From positions 186,001-250,000 of the forward strand of contig JBJETT010000008.1 of assembly GCA_051883455.1 (NCBI GenBank): a stretch of 64,000 bases of DNA. Direction: 5' to 3'. Positions 16,695 to 23,947 of the stretch are shown here, one piece after another. Each line of letters opens with the position of its first letter. The stretch's first letter is position 1. A program made the position numbers and the translations under genes. Below the pieces are notes generated by a model. It searched no databases and was not told the origin of the DNA. It worked only from the letters and a program-made list of their open reading frames with translations. The DNA comes from HGM11368 sp051883455. Lineage in GTDB: Bacteria > Bacillota > Clostridia > Christensenellales > UBA3700.

Positions 16695-17597
16695 TTATCC
16701 GAATATCCCTGCCCAAATTGGCATACCTACCATCATGCCTACGACGTAGGAGATAATGTTGGCGAATATAGCGTATAATACGAGTTTGTGTCTCGCGATA
16801 TGAGGCATCTTTTTGCAATATGCTACGGCTTCGGCTACTATGACGACTACTTCAAAGAATACGTACGCCATCATATACAAAAAGAATTGATAGCCTCCAA
16901 AAAAGTCGATGAGCGACAATACAAAGTTGAGCAAAAAGTTGGATATAAGGTTGACTATTGCGATAAAGGCAAAGTCCTTTTTGCTCCTTATGAATATCAA
17001 TGCAATGAGGCACTCTATAACCACCGTTGCCGCCATACGAGCAAGCGTAGAAACAACGGTATACCACCACTTGTGGTCGGTCTTGCATTTGCCGACGATT
17101 TGACCGTTCTCACACTCATCCCAAGTAATTCCTTGAAAATCCACGGTGTAAAAGCCTTCAAAGTACTTGCGTTCCATCACTTGTGTCTTGATAACTTTGC
17201 TATAATCTTCGGACACGAGCATAATAGCAAATTTCGTAGGCGCATAGTAATTGTAAGTGATATGTACTTCTCCGCTGACATTTTTGAAAGGGGTACTATA
17301 ATTCAACTCGGGATAAGTATACGAGTAGAGTTTTCCCCATTCGCTTGCTAACTCTTCTTCCTCGTCTTCAAAATATATCTTTTCTCCACCCGAACAATGC
17401 GGATAGCCCGGGGAGTCATTGTCATAAAACAATATAATGTGAAATTTACCCAAGTTTTCCGTGCCAACAACGTCAAAGGTGGCTTGAGGTTTGGGTCCCA
17501 TATCTGCAACGACAACAGGCATAGACAAAAGCATGCTAACAAGCATAATAGCCAGCAATACTGCAACCATTGGTTTTTTGTTGATGATTTTATCCAT
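16695..17597 (-). CDS. Exported multi-helix membrane protein with DMGPKP N-terminus
   Basis: 300 residues. A signal peptide (about 1-31) is followed by a mature N-terminus reading ADMGPKPQATFDV. Then comes an extracellular beta-rich domain (about 32-185) with tyrosine and acidic patches, and four membrane helices (about 190-210, 216-240, 244-262, 276-298). I recall the DMGPKP start plus ERYxFxxYFTVDL-like block from uncharacterised clostridial exported proteins; here the second block is ERKYFEGFYTVDF. Function unknown. The 5' leader has a run of eight G on the coding strand immediately upstream of the start. Confidence 0.75.
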   Translation of the reverse strand: MDKIINKKPMVAVLLAIMLVSMLLSMPVVVADMGPKPQATFDVVGTENLGKFHIILFYDNDSPGYPHCSGGEKIYFEDEEEELASEWGKLYSYTYPELNYSTPFKNVSGEVHITYNYYAPTKFAIMLVSEDYSKVIKTQVMERKYFEGFYTVDFQGITWDECENGQIVGKCKTDHKWWYTVVSTLARMAATVVIECLIALIFIRSKKDFAFIAIVNLISNFLLNFVLSLIDFFGGYQFFLYMMAYVFFEVVVIVAEAVAYCKKMPHIARHKLVLYAIFANIISYVVGMMVGMPIWAGIFG

Positions 17598-17654
17598 AAC
17601 GTACCCTCCCCCCCCTTTTTAGAATTTGATTTTTCGTCCAATAGTATATTTTTT

Positions 17655-17682
17655 ATAGAAAACCCGACCAAAAGGTCGGGCG
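17655..17682 (-). terminator. Terminator of the EEP-domain gene
   Basis: CCCGACC (17663-17669) and GGTCGGG (17674-17680). On the minus strand the stem is followed by TTTTC and an AT-rich tail, four bases beyond the stop codon of 17686-18786. Confidence 0.85.
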
Positions 17683-17685
17683 TAA

Positions 17686-18786
17686 TTATTTGAGCATAAA
17701 GCTCATTTCTACAGGATTGTGGTCGCTGTACATAAAGTCGGTGTCGATATTTTTTACCCATTTGACTTCGATATTGTTAGACACAATAAAGCCATCCACG
17801 ACTACCGTATAGTTGACGTCCTTGGTATAAGGCATATCGGTACTGCGACAAGTAGGCACGTTGTTGGCGGTGGCAAACTTGTAGCCTGCCGTCAGGTCGT
17901 CGTTAGTGAGCTTGAATACCCACTCGGGCACTTTTTGCCCAGTGGTAAAGAGATTGATACTATCTGCTATATCGTGGTTAAAGTCTCCGCCAACTACCAC
18001 GTAGTTGCCCTTCTCCGCCTCATCGGCAAGCACTCTATTGAGCAGGGCAAGTTGTTGCTCTCTAATCTTTCCGCCCTCGTCGTACGCCGACATGTGACTA
18101 TTGATGAGAGTGAGACTCTTGCCATTGGATAGAGGAATAGACGACATCACAAAGCATCTATCAAGGTCAAAATACTTGCCAAAGCCCGTGTCTACCGGGT
18201 ATTGTCTGCGCACGTTGTTGGCTATATTGTACTTGCTAAAGGTAGCTATGCCCGCGTTACTGCGACCGTGTGGGTCGTGGAAGGGATAGAGAAGGTACGC
18301 CGAATGGAAGTTGCTGGCAAAAGTGCTACCCCTACCGTCACCAAAAGCCTCGGATAGCATAAAGTATTGATTGACGTGATGCGAACGCGTAGAATCGGTG
18401 TCCACCTCTTGGAACATCAAAAAGTCGTAGTCACCGCCCGTGACGCTGGATATTGCACCACTAGTATTGGTAAGGACTGTTTCTTTGTCCTTGGCGGTAC
18501 TGCCCTTACCGCTGACTTTGGTGCCGTCCAGCATCTCGCCACTGTCCATAAAAAAGTCAAACTCTTGCGTGTACGCGCCAAAGCCTATATTGTACGTGAC
18601 GATAGTATATACCCCGTTCTCTTCCACGTATCTAGTTTGATTGCCCGTCGTAGGAACTACGAGGTTGTCCTCTATCCTTTCGTATTGACAGGCAACGTAA
18701 ATCACGTACCCTATCACCATCAAGATGAATAGAGCAAATATCGTACACATTACTATTGCAATAATTTTAGCTGTCTTGTTTTTCAT
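17686..18786 (-). CDS. Membrane-anchored endonuclease/exonuclease/phosphatase-family protein
   Basis: 366 residues. One N-terminal membrane helix (about 8-32) acts as signal anchor, with the rest outside. The EEP fold is supported by its motifs in order: TYNIGFGAY (about 64), MFQEVDTDS (about 124), LINSHMSAYD (about 229), GGDFNHD (about 267) and SDHNPVEMS (about 355). These are the metal-binding and catalytic residues shared by DNase I, sphingomyelinase and inositol phosphatases. The substrate (phosphodiester, lipid headgroup or extracellular DNA) cannot be told from sequence. Confidence 0.88.
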   Translation of the reverse strand: MKNKTAKIIAIVMCTIFALFILMVIGYVIYVACQYERIEDNLVVPTTGNQTRYVEENGVYTIVTYNIGFGAYTQEFDFFMDSGEMLDGTKVSGKGSTAKDKETVLTNTSGAISSVTGGDYDFLMFQEVDTDSTRSHHVNQYFMLSEAFGDGRGSTFASNFHSAYLLYPFHDPHGRSNAGIATFSKYNIANNVRRQYPVDTGFGKYFDLDRCFVMSSIPLSNGKSLTLINSHMSAYDEGGKIREQQLALLNRVLADEAEKGNYVVVGGDFNHDIADSINLFTTGQKVPEWVFKLTNDDLTAGYKFATANNVPTCRSTDMPYTKDVNYTVVVDGFIVSNNIEVKWVKNIDTDFMYSDHNPVEMSFMLK

Positions 18787-18927
18787 ATCCTCACCTATAT
18801 AGTTATTATATCATATACTACTGCAAAGTCAATATTGTGATTTTGTCCCAATATCCCCCTTAATATTTTTAAAAACAGCAATTTTTTGCAATTTAAAAAA
18901 TTTTTTCAAAAATTTATGAAAAAACTC

Positions 18928-18956
18928 TTTACAATCACCAAAATATTTGTTATATT
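18928..18956 (+). promoter_or_regulatory. Promoter of tRNA-Val
   Basis: TTTACA (18928-18933), 17-base spacer, TATATT (18951-18956). The tRNA begins 17 bases further on. Confidence 0.65.
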
Positions 18957-18972
18957 TATTGAGCGCTAACAA

Positions 18973-19048
18973 GGAAGCTTAGCTCAGTTGGGAGAGCATC
19001 TGCCTTACAAGCAGAGGGTCATAGGTTCGAGCCCTATAGCTTCCACCA
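18973..19048 (+). tRNA. tRNA-Val (UAC)
   Basis: Full cloverleaf: acceptor GGAAGCT/AGCTTCC, D arm GCTC...GAGC, anticodon arm TCTGC-CTTACAA-GCAGA with anticodon TAC, T arm ATAGG-TTCGAGC-CCTAT, and an encoded CCA end. Confidence 0.97.
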
Positions 19049-19049
19049 A

Positions 19050-19092
19050 TTTGACACAATGTCGACAATCTTGATGTTGTGTCAAAATTTTT
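19050..19092 (+). terminator. Terminator of tRNA-Val
   Basis: TTTGACACAA (19050-19059) pairs with TTGTGTCAAA (19077-19086), followed by ATTTTT. Inner bases can pair further. Confidence 0.75.
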
Positions 19093-19105
19093 AGAAAGGC
19101 ATATA

Positions 19106-19136
19106 TTGACACTGTATCGTCAATATTAAATATAAT
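19106..19136 (+). promoter_or_regulatory. Probable promoter of the tRNA-Gly/Cys/Leu unit
   Basis: TTGACA (19106-19111) and TATAAT (19131-19136) with a long 19-base spacer. It ends 13 bases before tRNA-Gly. Confidence 0.55.
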
Positions 19137-19149
19137 TACATAAAAATTT

Positions 19150-19224
<75 letters not shown>

Positions 19225-19229
19225 AATAT

Positions 19230-19304
19230 GGCACCATGGCCAAGTGGTAAGGCAAAGCTCTGCAAAAGCTTCACTCCCCAGTTCAAATCTGGGTGGTGCC
19301 TCCA
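19230..19304 (+). tRNA. tRNA-Cys (GCA)
   Basis: Acceptor GGCACCA/TGGTGCC, anticodon arm AAGCT-CTGCAAA-AGCTT with anticodon GCA, T loop TTCAAAT, encoded CCA. It begins five bases after tRNA-Gly, so the two share a transcript. Confidence 0.97.
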
Positions 19305-19313
19305 ATCAAAAAG

Positions 19314-19338
19314 CTCTTGCATAACGCAAGAGTTTTTT
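19314..19338 (+). terminator. Hairpin with T tract between tRNA-Cys and tRNA-Leu
   Basis: CTCTTGC (19314-19320) and GCAAGAG (19326-19332), then TTTTTT. It has terminator form, yet tRNA-Leu starts four bases later with no room for a promoter. Partial readthrough or an RNA-processing role is therefore likely. Confidence 0.65.
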
Positions 19339-19342
19339 ATTT

Positions 19343-19429
19343 GCCGATGTGGCGGAATAGGCAGACGCAAGGGACTTAAAATCCCTCGGGGGCAACCCCG
19401 TACCGGTTCAAGTCCGGTCACCGGCACCA
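19343..19429 (+). tRNA. tRNA-Leu (UAA)
   Basis: Class II tRNA: acceptor GCCGATG/CACCGGC, with one A-C mismatch at pair 5:68, anticodon arm AGGGA-CTTAAAA-TCCCT with anticodon TAA, long variable arm CGGGGGCAACCCCG, T arm ACCGG-TTCAAGT-CCGGT, encoded CCA. Confidence 0.96.
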
Positions 19430-19468
19430 AACGCAACCTAATTTGAATATAGGTTGCGTTTTTTATTT
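19430..19468 (+). terminator. Terminator of the tRNA cluster
   Basis: AACGCAACCTA (19430-19440) pairs with TAGGTTGCGTT (19450-19460), then TTTTATTTT. Confidence 0.88.
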
Positions 19469-19723
19469 TCAATAAAGTCGCTGCGCTACCGCGCCTTTTG
19501 TCCTCTGCTCTCGCCTCATTCAAATACTCCGTGCTTGTTTCGGCTTCGTTTGAGAACACCACACCAACACCTTAAAACCCCCGAAAAATGGGGGTTTTAG
19601 TGTTGAGTGGGAACAAATTGGGAACATTTCTCTAAAAAACGTATTACGCAAAATCTATACTTCTCTCTTGATTTTGGCAATATAAATGATGTAATAATTA
19701 CATAATTTATTTGTGAGGTCTAT
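19469..19723. other. Gene-free spacer with hairpin and 11-base tandem repeat
   Basis: No credible gene. A long imperfect hairpin, AACACCTTAAAACCCCC (19566-19582) with GGGGGTTTTAGTGTT (19590-19604), is followed by two tandem copies of TGGGAACAAAT/TGGGAACATTT (19608-19629). This spacer lies directly after a tRNA gene, a usual landing place for integrases, but no integrase or attachment duplication is present. Confidence 0.5.
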
Positions 19724-20134
19724 ATGAACAAGCTGGTTACCAAAGCCGAAAAATTGCTGAGAAAATGCAACGTTTGTTCGGTTGCTTCCATATCTGAAGA
19801 TGGGTACCCAAGGATATGTATACTAATGCCTTTGAAAAATGTTTCTATCAAAGAATTTTGGTTTTCTACAGGGGCAAGCGGAACTAAGGTTAGGCATTTT
19901 AGGAGCAACGGCAAGGCAGGCGTATCCTTTTACTACGGTGGCGATAGCGTCACTTTGACGGGCGATATGGAGATTGTTGCGGATAAAACAATCAAAGACT
20001 CGATATGGCAAGATTTTTTGAAAAAACACTTCCCTAACGGTGGAAAAGAAGACCCCGAATATTGCGTACTTCATTTTATTGCCAAGCAAGCAACGATTTA
20101 TGTGGAAGAAGAATTTGAAACTATAGAAATATAA
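19724..20134 (+). CDS. Pyridoxamine 5'-phosphate oxidase-family flavoprotein
   Basis: 136 residues, the small split-barrel FMN-binding fold. The N-terminal block CSVASISEDGYPRICIL (about 18-34) and FWFSTGASGTKVRHFRSN (about 45-62) match the strand-loop pattern that binds FMN phosphate in PPOX-type proteins, including NimA-like reductases. The true PdxH residues for pyridoxamine are not evident, so a general reductase or heme/flavin-binding role is more likely than vitamin B6 synthesis. GAGGT precedes the start. It stands alone between the tRNAs and a convergent lipoprotein gene. Confidence 0.88.
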   Translation: MNKLVTKAEKLLRKCNVCSVASISEDGYPRICILMPLKNVSIKEFWFSTGASGTKVRHFRSNGKAGVSFYYGGDSVTLTGDMEIVADKTIKDSIWQDFLKKHFPNGGKEDPEYCVLHFIAKQATIYVEEEFETIEI

Positions 20135-20151
20135 AATCAATTTTTATTATT

Positions 20152-20189
20152 ACACAAAGACAACGCCAAAATAGGCGTTGTCTTTGTGT
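20152..20189. terminator. Long hairpin between convergent genes
   Basis: ACACAAAGACAACGCC (20152-20167) pairs perfectly with GGCGTTGTCTTTGTGT (20174-20189). There is no strong T tract on either side, but its place between convergent genes suggests a two-way terminator. Confidence 0.7.
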
Positions 20190-20217
20190 ATAATTGTTCA
20201 ATAATCTTATTTGTTGA

Positions 20218-21123
20218 TTATTCCAAATTTGCCCTATACTCTTCCAATCTCTCGGTGCAGAGGGCATCAATATCGGTGACGGATGCTCTTGAAAGCCAAC
20301 AAGTTACGTCGTATTGGTTTGCTTCGCCCGGGTTGACGGTTCGGATATTGGATAAATGACAGTCGTCGTTTTCGTACGATATCGAGAAGGTAGTCTCCCC
20401 TACGGTAAAGGTATTTTGAGGCAAGTCAAGCGATGTATCGAGCGTAGTCGTTCTTTGCACCAAGTCGCTCTTGAGGCAATAATAAGCAGTAGCTTTATTG
20501 GTTACAACGTCGGTTTTGATAAAATAATATACGTATTCGTCGACCTCGTTGTAGTACTTAAAATCTGACACTTCGTACACGTACTCGTACCAACAGTCAA
20601 AAGGCGCGTACTCATAATCTACGTAGGTCAAAGTCGCACCGACTTCTTTGTTGACTGCGCTTAGGTCGGTTGCTTTGGAAATGCGGGTGAATTCTTTTAG
20701 ACTTTGCTTTTGATCCAAAAACTTGATTTTGTGGTCTTTGAGCTTGACGTCTTTGGAGATTTTACTTGTTGTAAAAGACATACTCCAGCCCATACCGTCT
20801 TTTAGCCTAACTACGATCACCTTTTCGGGGTCGCTTGACGAATACTCCAATTCTACCTTTACTTGTCTGCAATAGAGCGGAGTCGACTTGGATTGATAAA
20901 CGTAGTAGCCCTTGTCTTGTCCCGTTATGACGACGTACGCCTTGACCTCGTCCCTTTCCATAATATCGGTAGCCACGTCGTCCTCGTAATAGTAATCCCA
21001 CGTAGTGAGTTCGTAAGTTCCTTTTATATCGTTTTTGTCGGCGTTTTCACAAGCCACTAAAGTCGTAAGCATCGTTATTGCAAAAATTGCGGTCAAAATA
21101 AAAATAAAACAGCGTTTTTTCAT
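20218..21123 (-). CDS. Lipoprotein of unknown function
   Basis: 301 residues. The signal peptide ends in the lipobox LVAC, giving an extracellular lipid-anchored protein from about C25. The mature chain begins NADKNDIKGTYELTTW, a lipocalin-like 'xGTYELT' opening common in clostridial lipoproteins, and is rich in Tyr, Asp and Glu with alternating beta pattern. No catalytic motif seen. AAGGAGAAA lies in front of the ATG. Monocistronic. Confidence 0.8.
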   Translation of the reverse strand: MKKRCFIFILTAIFAITMLTTLVACENADKNDIKGTYELTTWDYYYEDDVATDIMERDEVKAYVVITGQDKGYYVYQSKSTPLYCRQVKVELEYSSSDPEKVIVVRLKDGMGWSMSFTTSKISKDVKLKDHKIKFLDQKQSLKEFTRISKATDLSAVNKEVGATLTYVDYEYAPFDCWYEYVYEVSDFKYYNEVDEYVYYFIKTDVVTNKATAYYCLKSDLVQRTTTLDTSLDLPQNTFTVGETTFSISYENDDCHLSNIRTVNPGEANQYDVTCWLSRASVTDIDALCTERLEEYRANLE

Positions 21124-21261
21124 ATCATTTCTCCTTATTTTTGCTTATAAATGTATTATAGCACACTATGTCAAGTCTATCAAATTACATTATTTGGAAC
21201 AAACTTGATAATCATAGTCATTATTATTTCAAAATAATTATCTCCTAATAATTATTTCCTA

Positions 21262-21290
21262 TTTACATTGCCACGATTTAGTGATAAAAT
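21262..21290 (+). promoter_or_regulatory. Promoter of the phosphoribosyltransferase gene
   Basis: TTTACA (21262-21267), 17-base spacer, TAAAAT (21285-21290). Confidence 0.65.
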
Positions 21291-21340
21291 AATATTGTAT
21301 TTTTGATGACGACACGTCGCCAATCACAAGGGGAATAGAT

Positions 21341-21883
21341 ATGAACAAATATCATAAGATGAAAATTGCAGGCCTTGATAGAGATTTGATAATATGCCCT
21401 GTCAACGACAAGTTGGACATTGCCGGATTTATAATGTTTTCCGACGTAGAATTGACTGTTGCGTGTGCAAGCGAATTGCTCAAAAAAGCGCCCGAATTCG
21501 ATTGTATCGTGACAGCCGAATGCAAAGGCATACCGCTTGCTTACGAGATGTCGAGGCAGTCGGGCAAAAAGTACTTCGTAGCTCGTAAGGGCGCAAAACT
21601 ATATATGAAAGACCCTATCAAAGTGGACGTCAAGTCTATCACCACCGTCAACGTGCAATCTTTGTACCTTGACAAGTCGGAAGCCGACCAAATGGCAGGC
21701 AAAAGAATACTCGTCGTAGACGACGTTATCTCCACGGGAGAGTCGCTCAAAGCGTTGGAAACGCTACTCAACGCTACCGAAGGCACCGTGGTTGCCAAAA
21801 TGGCGGTACTTGCAGAGGGCGACGCGGCGGATAGGACGGATATAATCTTCTTAGAAAAGCTCCCGCTATTCTTCCACGACTAA
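21341..21883 (+). CDS. Type I phosphoribosyltransferase (Apt/Xpt-like)
   Basis: 180 residues. The PRPP-binding loop RILVVDDVISTGES (about 123-136) and the upstream ECKGIPLAYEMSR block (about 60-72) are typical of adenine or xanthine phosphoribosyltransferases, which join a purine base to PRPP. Sequence alone does not fix the base. AAGGGGA is the ribosome-binding site. It has its own promoter and terminator but sits next to xpt and a nucleoside transporter, so purine salvage is the best context-based role. Confidence 0.88.
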   Translation: MNKYHKMKIAGLDRDLIICPVNDKLDIAGFIMFSDVELTVACASELLKKAPEFDCIVTAECKGIPLAYEMSRQSGKKYFVARKGAKLYMKDPIKVDVKSITTVNVQSLYLDKSEADQMAGKRILVVDDVISTGESLKALETLLNATEGTVVAKMAVLAEGDAADRTDIIFLEKLPLFFHD

Positions 21884-21892
21884 GGAAATATT

Positions 21893-21931
21893 ATATGAGA
21901 ACAAAACCAAAATTTGTTCTCATATTTTTTT
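21893..21931 (+). terminator. Terminator of the phosphoribosyltransferase gene
   Basis: ATATGAGAACAAA (21893-21905) pairs with TTTGTTCTCATAT (21913-21925), then TTTTTT. Confidence 0.9.
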
Positions 21932-22015
21932 AGTTTAGGGGGTGTATTCGTTTGACAAAGATACGCCCTTTATAATAAACTAAAGGCGATAAATCAAGTC
22001 ACTATTATATAGTGA
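21929..22015 (+). promoter_or_regulatory. Structured leader upstream of xpt
   Basis: TTTAGTTTA (21929-21937) can pair with TAAACTAAA (21976-21984), and inside it GGGGGTGTAT (21938-21947) with ATACGCCCTT (21961-21970), giving a bulged stem of about 18 pairs. A second perfect dyad, TCACTAT-TAT-ATAGTGA, lies at 21999-22015. TTGACA and TATAAT both occur within the element but only 13 bases apart. It does not show the purine-riboswitch consensus. Confidence 0.5.
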
Positions 22016-22048
22016 AATTTATTCAATATTCTTACCTAAGAGATTTGT

Positions 22049-22621
22049 ATGAAATTACTGGAAGAAAAGATTTTGAAAGACGGCAAAGTCCTCAGTGGCG
22101 ACGTGTTGAAGGTGGATTCTTTTTTGAATCACCAGTTGGACGTTGCCTTTTTGTCTAAATTGGGACAAGAAATTTTTAATCATTTTGACGGACGCGGAGT
22201 CAACAAAATTCTCACTGTAGAAGCCTCGGGCATTGCCCTTGCTTGTATGACGGCACAATACTTCTCTTGTCCCGTTTTGTGTGCCAAAAAGCACAAATCT
22301 ATCAATATCTCCAACGACGTATATTTTTCTAAGGTATATTCTTTTACTCATAAGACGGAAAATTTGATAATGGTATCCAAAGAATATCTCAACGCAGGGG
22401 ACAAAGTTCTCATCGTTGACGACTTTTTGGCTGGCGGCAACGCTTGCGTAGGTCTTATTGACCTAGTTAAACAAGCCGGTGCCGAGGTCGTAGGTATTTC
22501 CACGGGCGTAGAAAAGACTTATCAAGGCGGTTACCAAAGGCTCACCGATATGGGCTACGAAGTCTACTCTCTCGCAAGAATTGCCGAGATGAAAGACGGT
22601 AAAATCACTTTTGAAAAATAA
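22049..22621 (+). CDS. xpt: Xanthine phosphoribosyltransferase
   Basis: 190 residues, the normal Xpt length. The N-terminus KLLEEKILKDGKVL followed by LKVDSFLNHQLD is the family signature. The PRPP loop is KVLIVDDFLAGGNA (about 117-130). It converts xanthine (and possibly guanine) to XMP. The ribosome-binding site is weak (AAGAGA). It is the first gene of xpt-bmpA-like-ABC transporter, 34 bases before the binding-protein gene, which couples nucleoside uptake to base salvage. Confidence 0.95.
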   Translation: MKLLEEKILKDGKVLSGDVLKVDSFLNHQLDVAFLSKLGQEIFNHFDGRGVNKILTVEASGIALACMTAQYFSCPVLCAKKHKSINISNDVYFSKVYSFTHKTENLIMVSKEYLNAGDKVLIVDDFLAGGNACVGLIDLVKQAGAEVVGISTGVEKTYQGGYQRLTDMGYEVYSLARIAEMKDGKITFEK

Positions 22622-22655
22622 ATTATTGCCGAAGAACGGCAAACGGAGGTATACA

Positions 22656-23870
22656 ATGAAAAAATTACTCGCACTCGTACTCGTAGTAGTAATGTGCATC
22701 GGTTGTTTTGGCGTTTTGACTGCCTGCAACAAGAGCGAAATCAAAGTCGGTCTTCTTTGCTTGCACGACGAAAACTCCACTTACGACAACAACTTCATCC
22801 AAGCTTTCAAAGCTGCTTGTAAAGCTAAAGGCCTTACCGAAAAGGATTACGCTATCGTTACCGATGTAGAAGAAGGTACCGAATGCTACGATGAAGCCGT
22901 AAACCTTGCAGAAAAAGGGGCAAAAGCTATCTTTGCCGATTCTTTTGGTCACGAATCTCACATGATTAGAGCCGCAAGAGAATATCAAGACGTATCTTTC
23001 TGCCACGCAACCGGTACCAGCGCTCACACCGTAAATCTTCCTAACTTCTACAACGCTTTCGCAGCTATCTACGAAGGAAGATATCTCGCAGGTGTTGCCG
23101 CAGGTATGAAGCTCAAAGAAATGTACGGTGACAATGCAGGCAACGTTGCCGATGCCAACGCAGTTATCGGCTACGTAGGTGCATTTACTTATGCAGAAGT
23201 TGTAAGCGGTTACACCTCTTTCTTGCTCGGCGTTCAATCTATCGTGCCTAACGCTACTATGAAAGTTAAGTTTACCGGTAGTTGGTATGACCAAAAAGAA
23301 GAGGCAAACGCTGCGCAAGCTCTTATCGACGACGGTTGCAAACTCATCTCCCAACACGCTGACTCTATGGGTGCTCCAAGCACTTGCGAAACTGCTAAAG
23401 TCCCTAACGTATCTTACAACGGTTCTACCGAAGCTTCTTGCCCAGATACCTTTATCGTATCTTCTAAGATCAACTGGCAACCATACTTCGAGATGATGAT
23501 TGACAACGCTCTCAAGGGCACCGCAATCACCCAAGATTACGTAGGTACCATCGCTGACGGTTCCGTACAACTCACCGCTCTCGGCGCTGCTGCTGCAGAA
23601 GGCACCGCAGCTAAACTCGAAGAAGTTAAGACTGCTTTGGCAAACGGTTCTTTGAAGGTATTTGATACCAGCAAATTTACCGTTGACGGACAACCTTTGG
23701 CTGACAACTTTATGGCTGACGTAGATACCGACGCTGATTACACTGCTGACACCGCAGTTATCAAGACTACTAGCGCAGGCGTGAAGTACTTTGCAGAATC
23801 CGAATTCCGCTCTGCTCCTTACTTCTCTGTAAACATCGACGGAATCGAATTGCTCAACACTAAGTTCTAA
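22656..23870 (+). CDS. BMP-family nucleoside-binding lipoprotein of an ABC transporter
   Basis: 404 residues from ATG 22656 (CGGAGG in front; a longer in-frame start overlapping xpt was rejected). Signal peptide with lipobox LTAC, then a periplasmic-binding fold beginning IKVGLLCLHDENSTYDNNF. Blocks such as DSFGHESHM, YVGAFTYAEVVSGYTSF and SGSW-like TGSWYDQKEEA are those of the BMP/PnrA/NupN family that binds purine nucleosides. It delivers ligand to the three downstream ABC genes. Codon use is unusually regular, as expected for an abundant protein, and a strong hairpin follows its stop codon. Confidence 0.95.
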   Translation: MKKLLALVLVVVMCIGCFGVLTACNKSEIKVGLLCLHDENSTYDNNFIQAFKAACKAKGLTEKDYAIVTDVEEGTECYDEAVNLAEKGAKAIFADSFGHESHMIRAAREYQDVSFCHATGTSAHTVNLPNFYNAFAAIYEGRYLAGVAAGMKLKEMYGDNAGNVADANAVIGYVGAFTYAEVVSGYTSFLLGVQSIVPNATMKVKFTGSWYDQKEEANAAQALIDDGCKLISQHADSMGAPSTCETAKVPNVSYNGSTEASCPDTFIVSSKINWQPYFEMMIDNALKGTAITQDYVGTIADGSVQLTALGAAAAEGTAAKLEEVKTALANGSLKVFDTSKFTVDGQPLADNFMADVDTDADYTADTAVIKTTSAGVKYFAESEFRSAPYFSVNIDGIELLNTKF

Positions 23871-23885
23871 TATTGAACGTAACAC

Positions 23886-23917
23886 AGTATAAGCGGAGTT
23901 AACGCTCCGCTTATACT
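23886..23917 (+). terminator. Hairpin after the binding-protein gene
   Basis: AGTATAAGCGGAG (23886-23898) pairs perfectly with CTCCGCTTATACT (23905-23917), followed by AATTTTA. It probably stabilises the binding-protein mRNA or partly terminates, keeping the transporter genes at lower level. Confidence 0.8.
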
Positions 23918-23947
23918 AATTTTACAAAGACACTCGGAGGTAACGGC

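Noticed and set aside
21890..22048. Guanine or adenine riboswitch upstream of xpt
   Set aside because: The conserved loop sequences of the purine riboswitch are absent, so only an unassigned structured leader is reported.
22665..23885. 406-codon minus-strand frame opposite the BMP gene
   Set aside because: Shadow of strong codon bias in the real gene; no ribosome-binding site and an unlikely composition.
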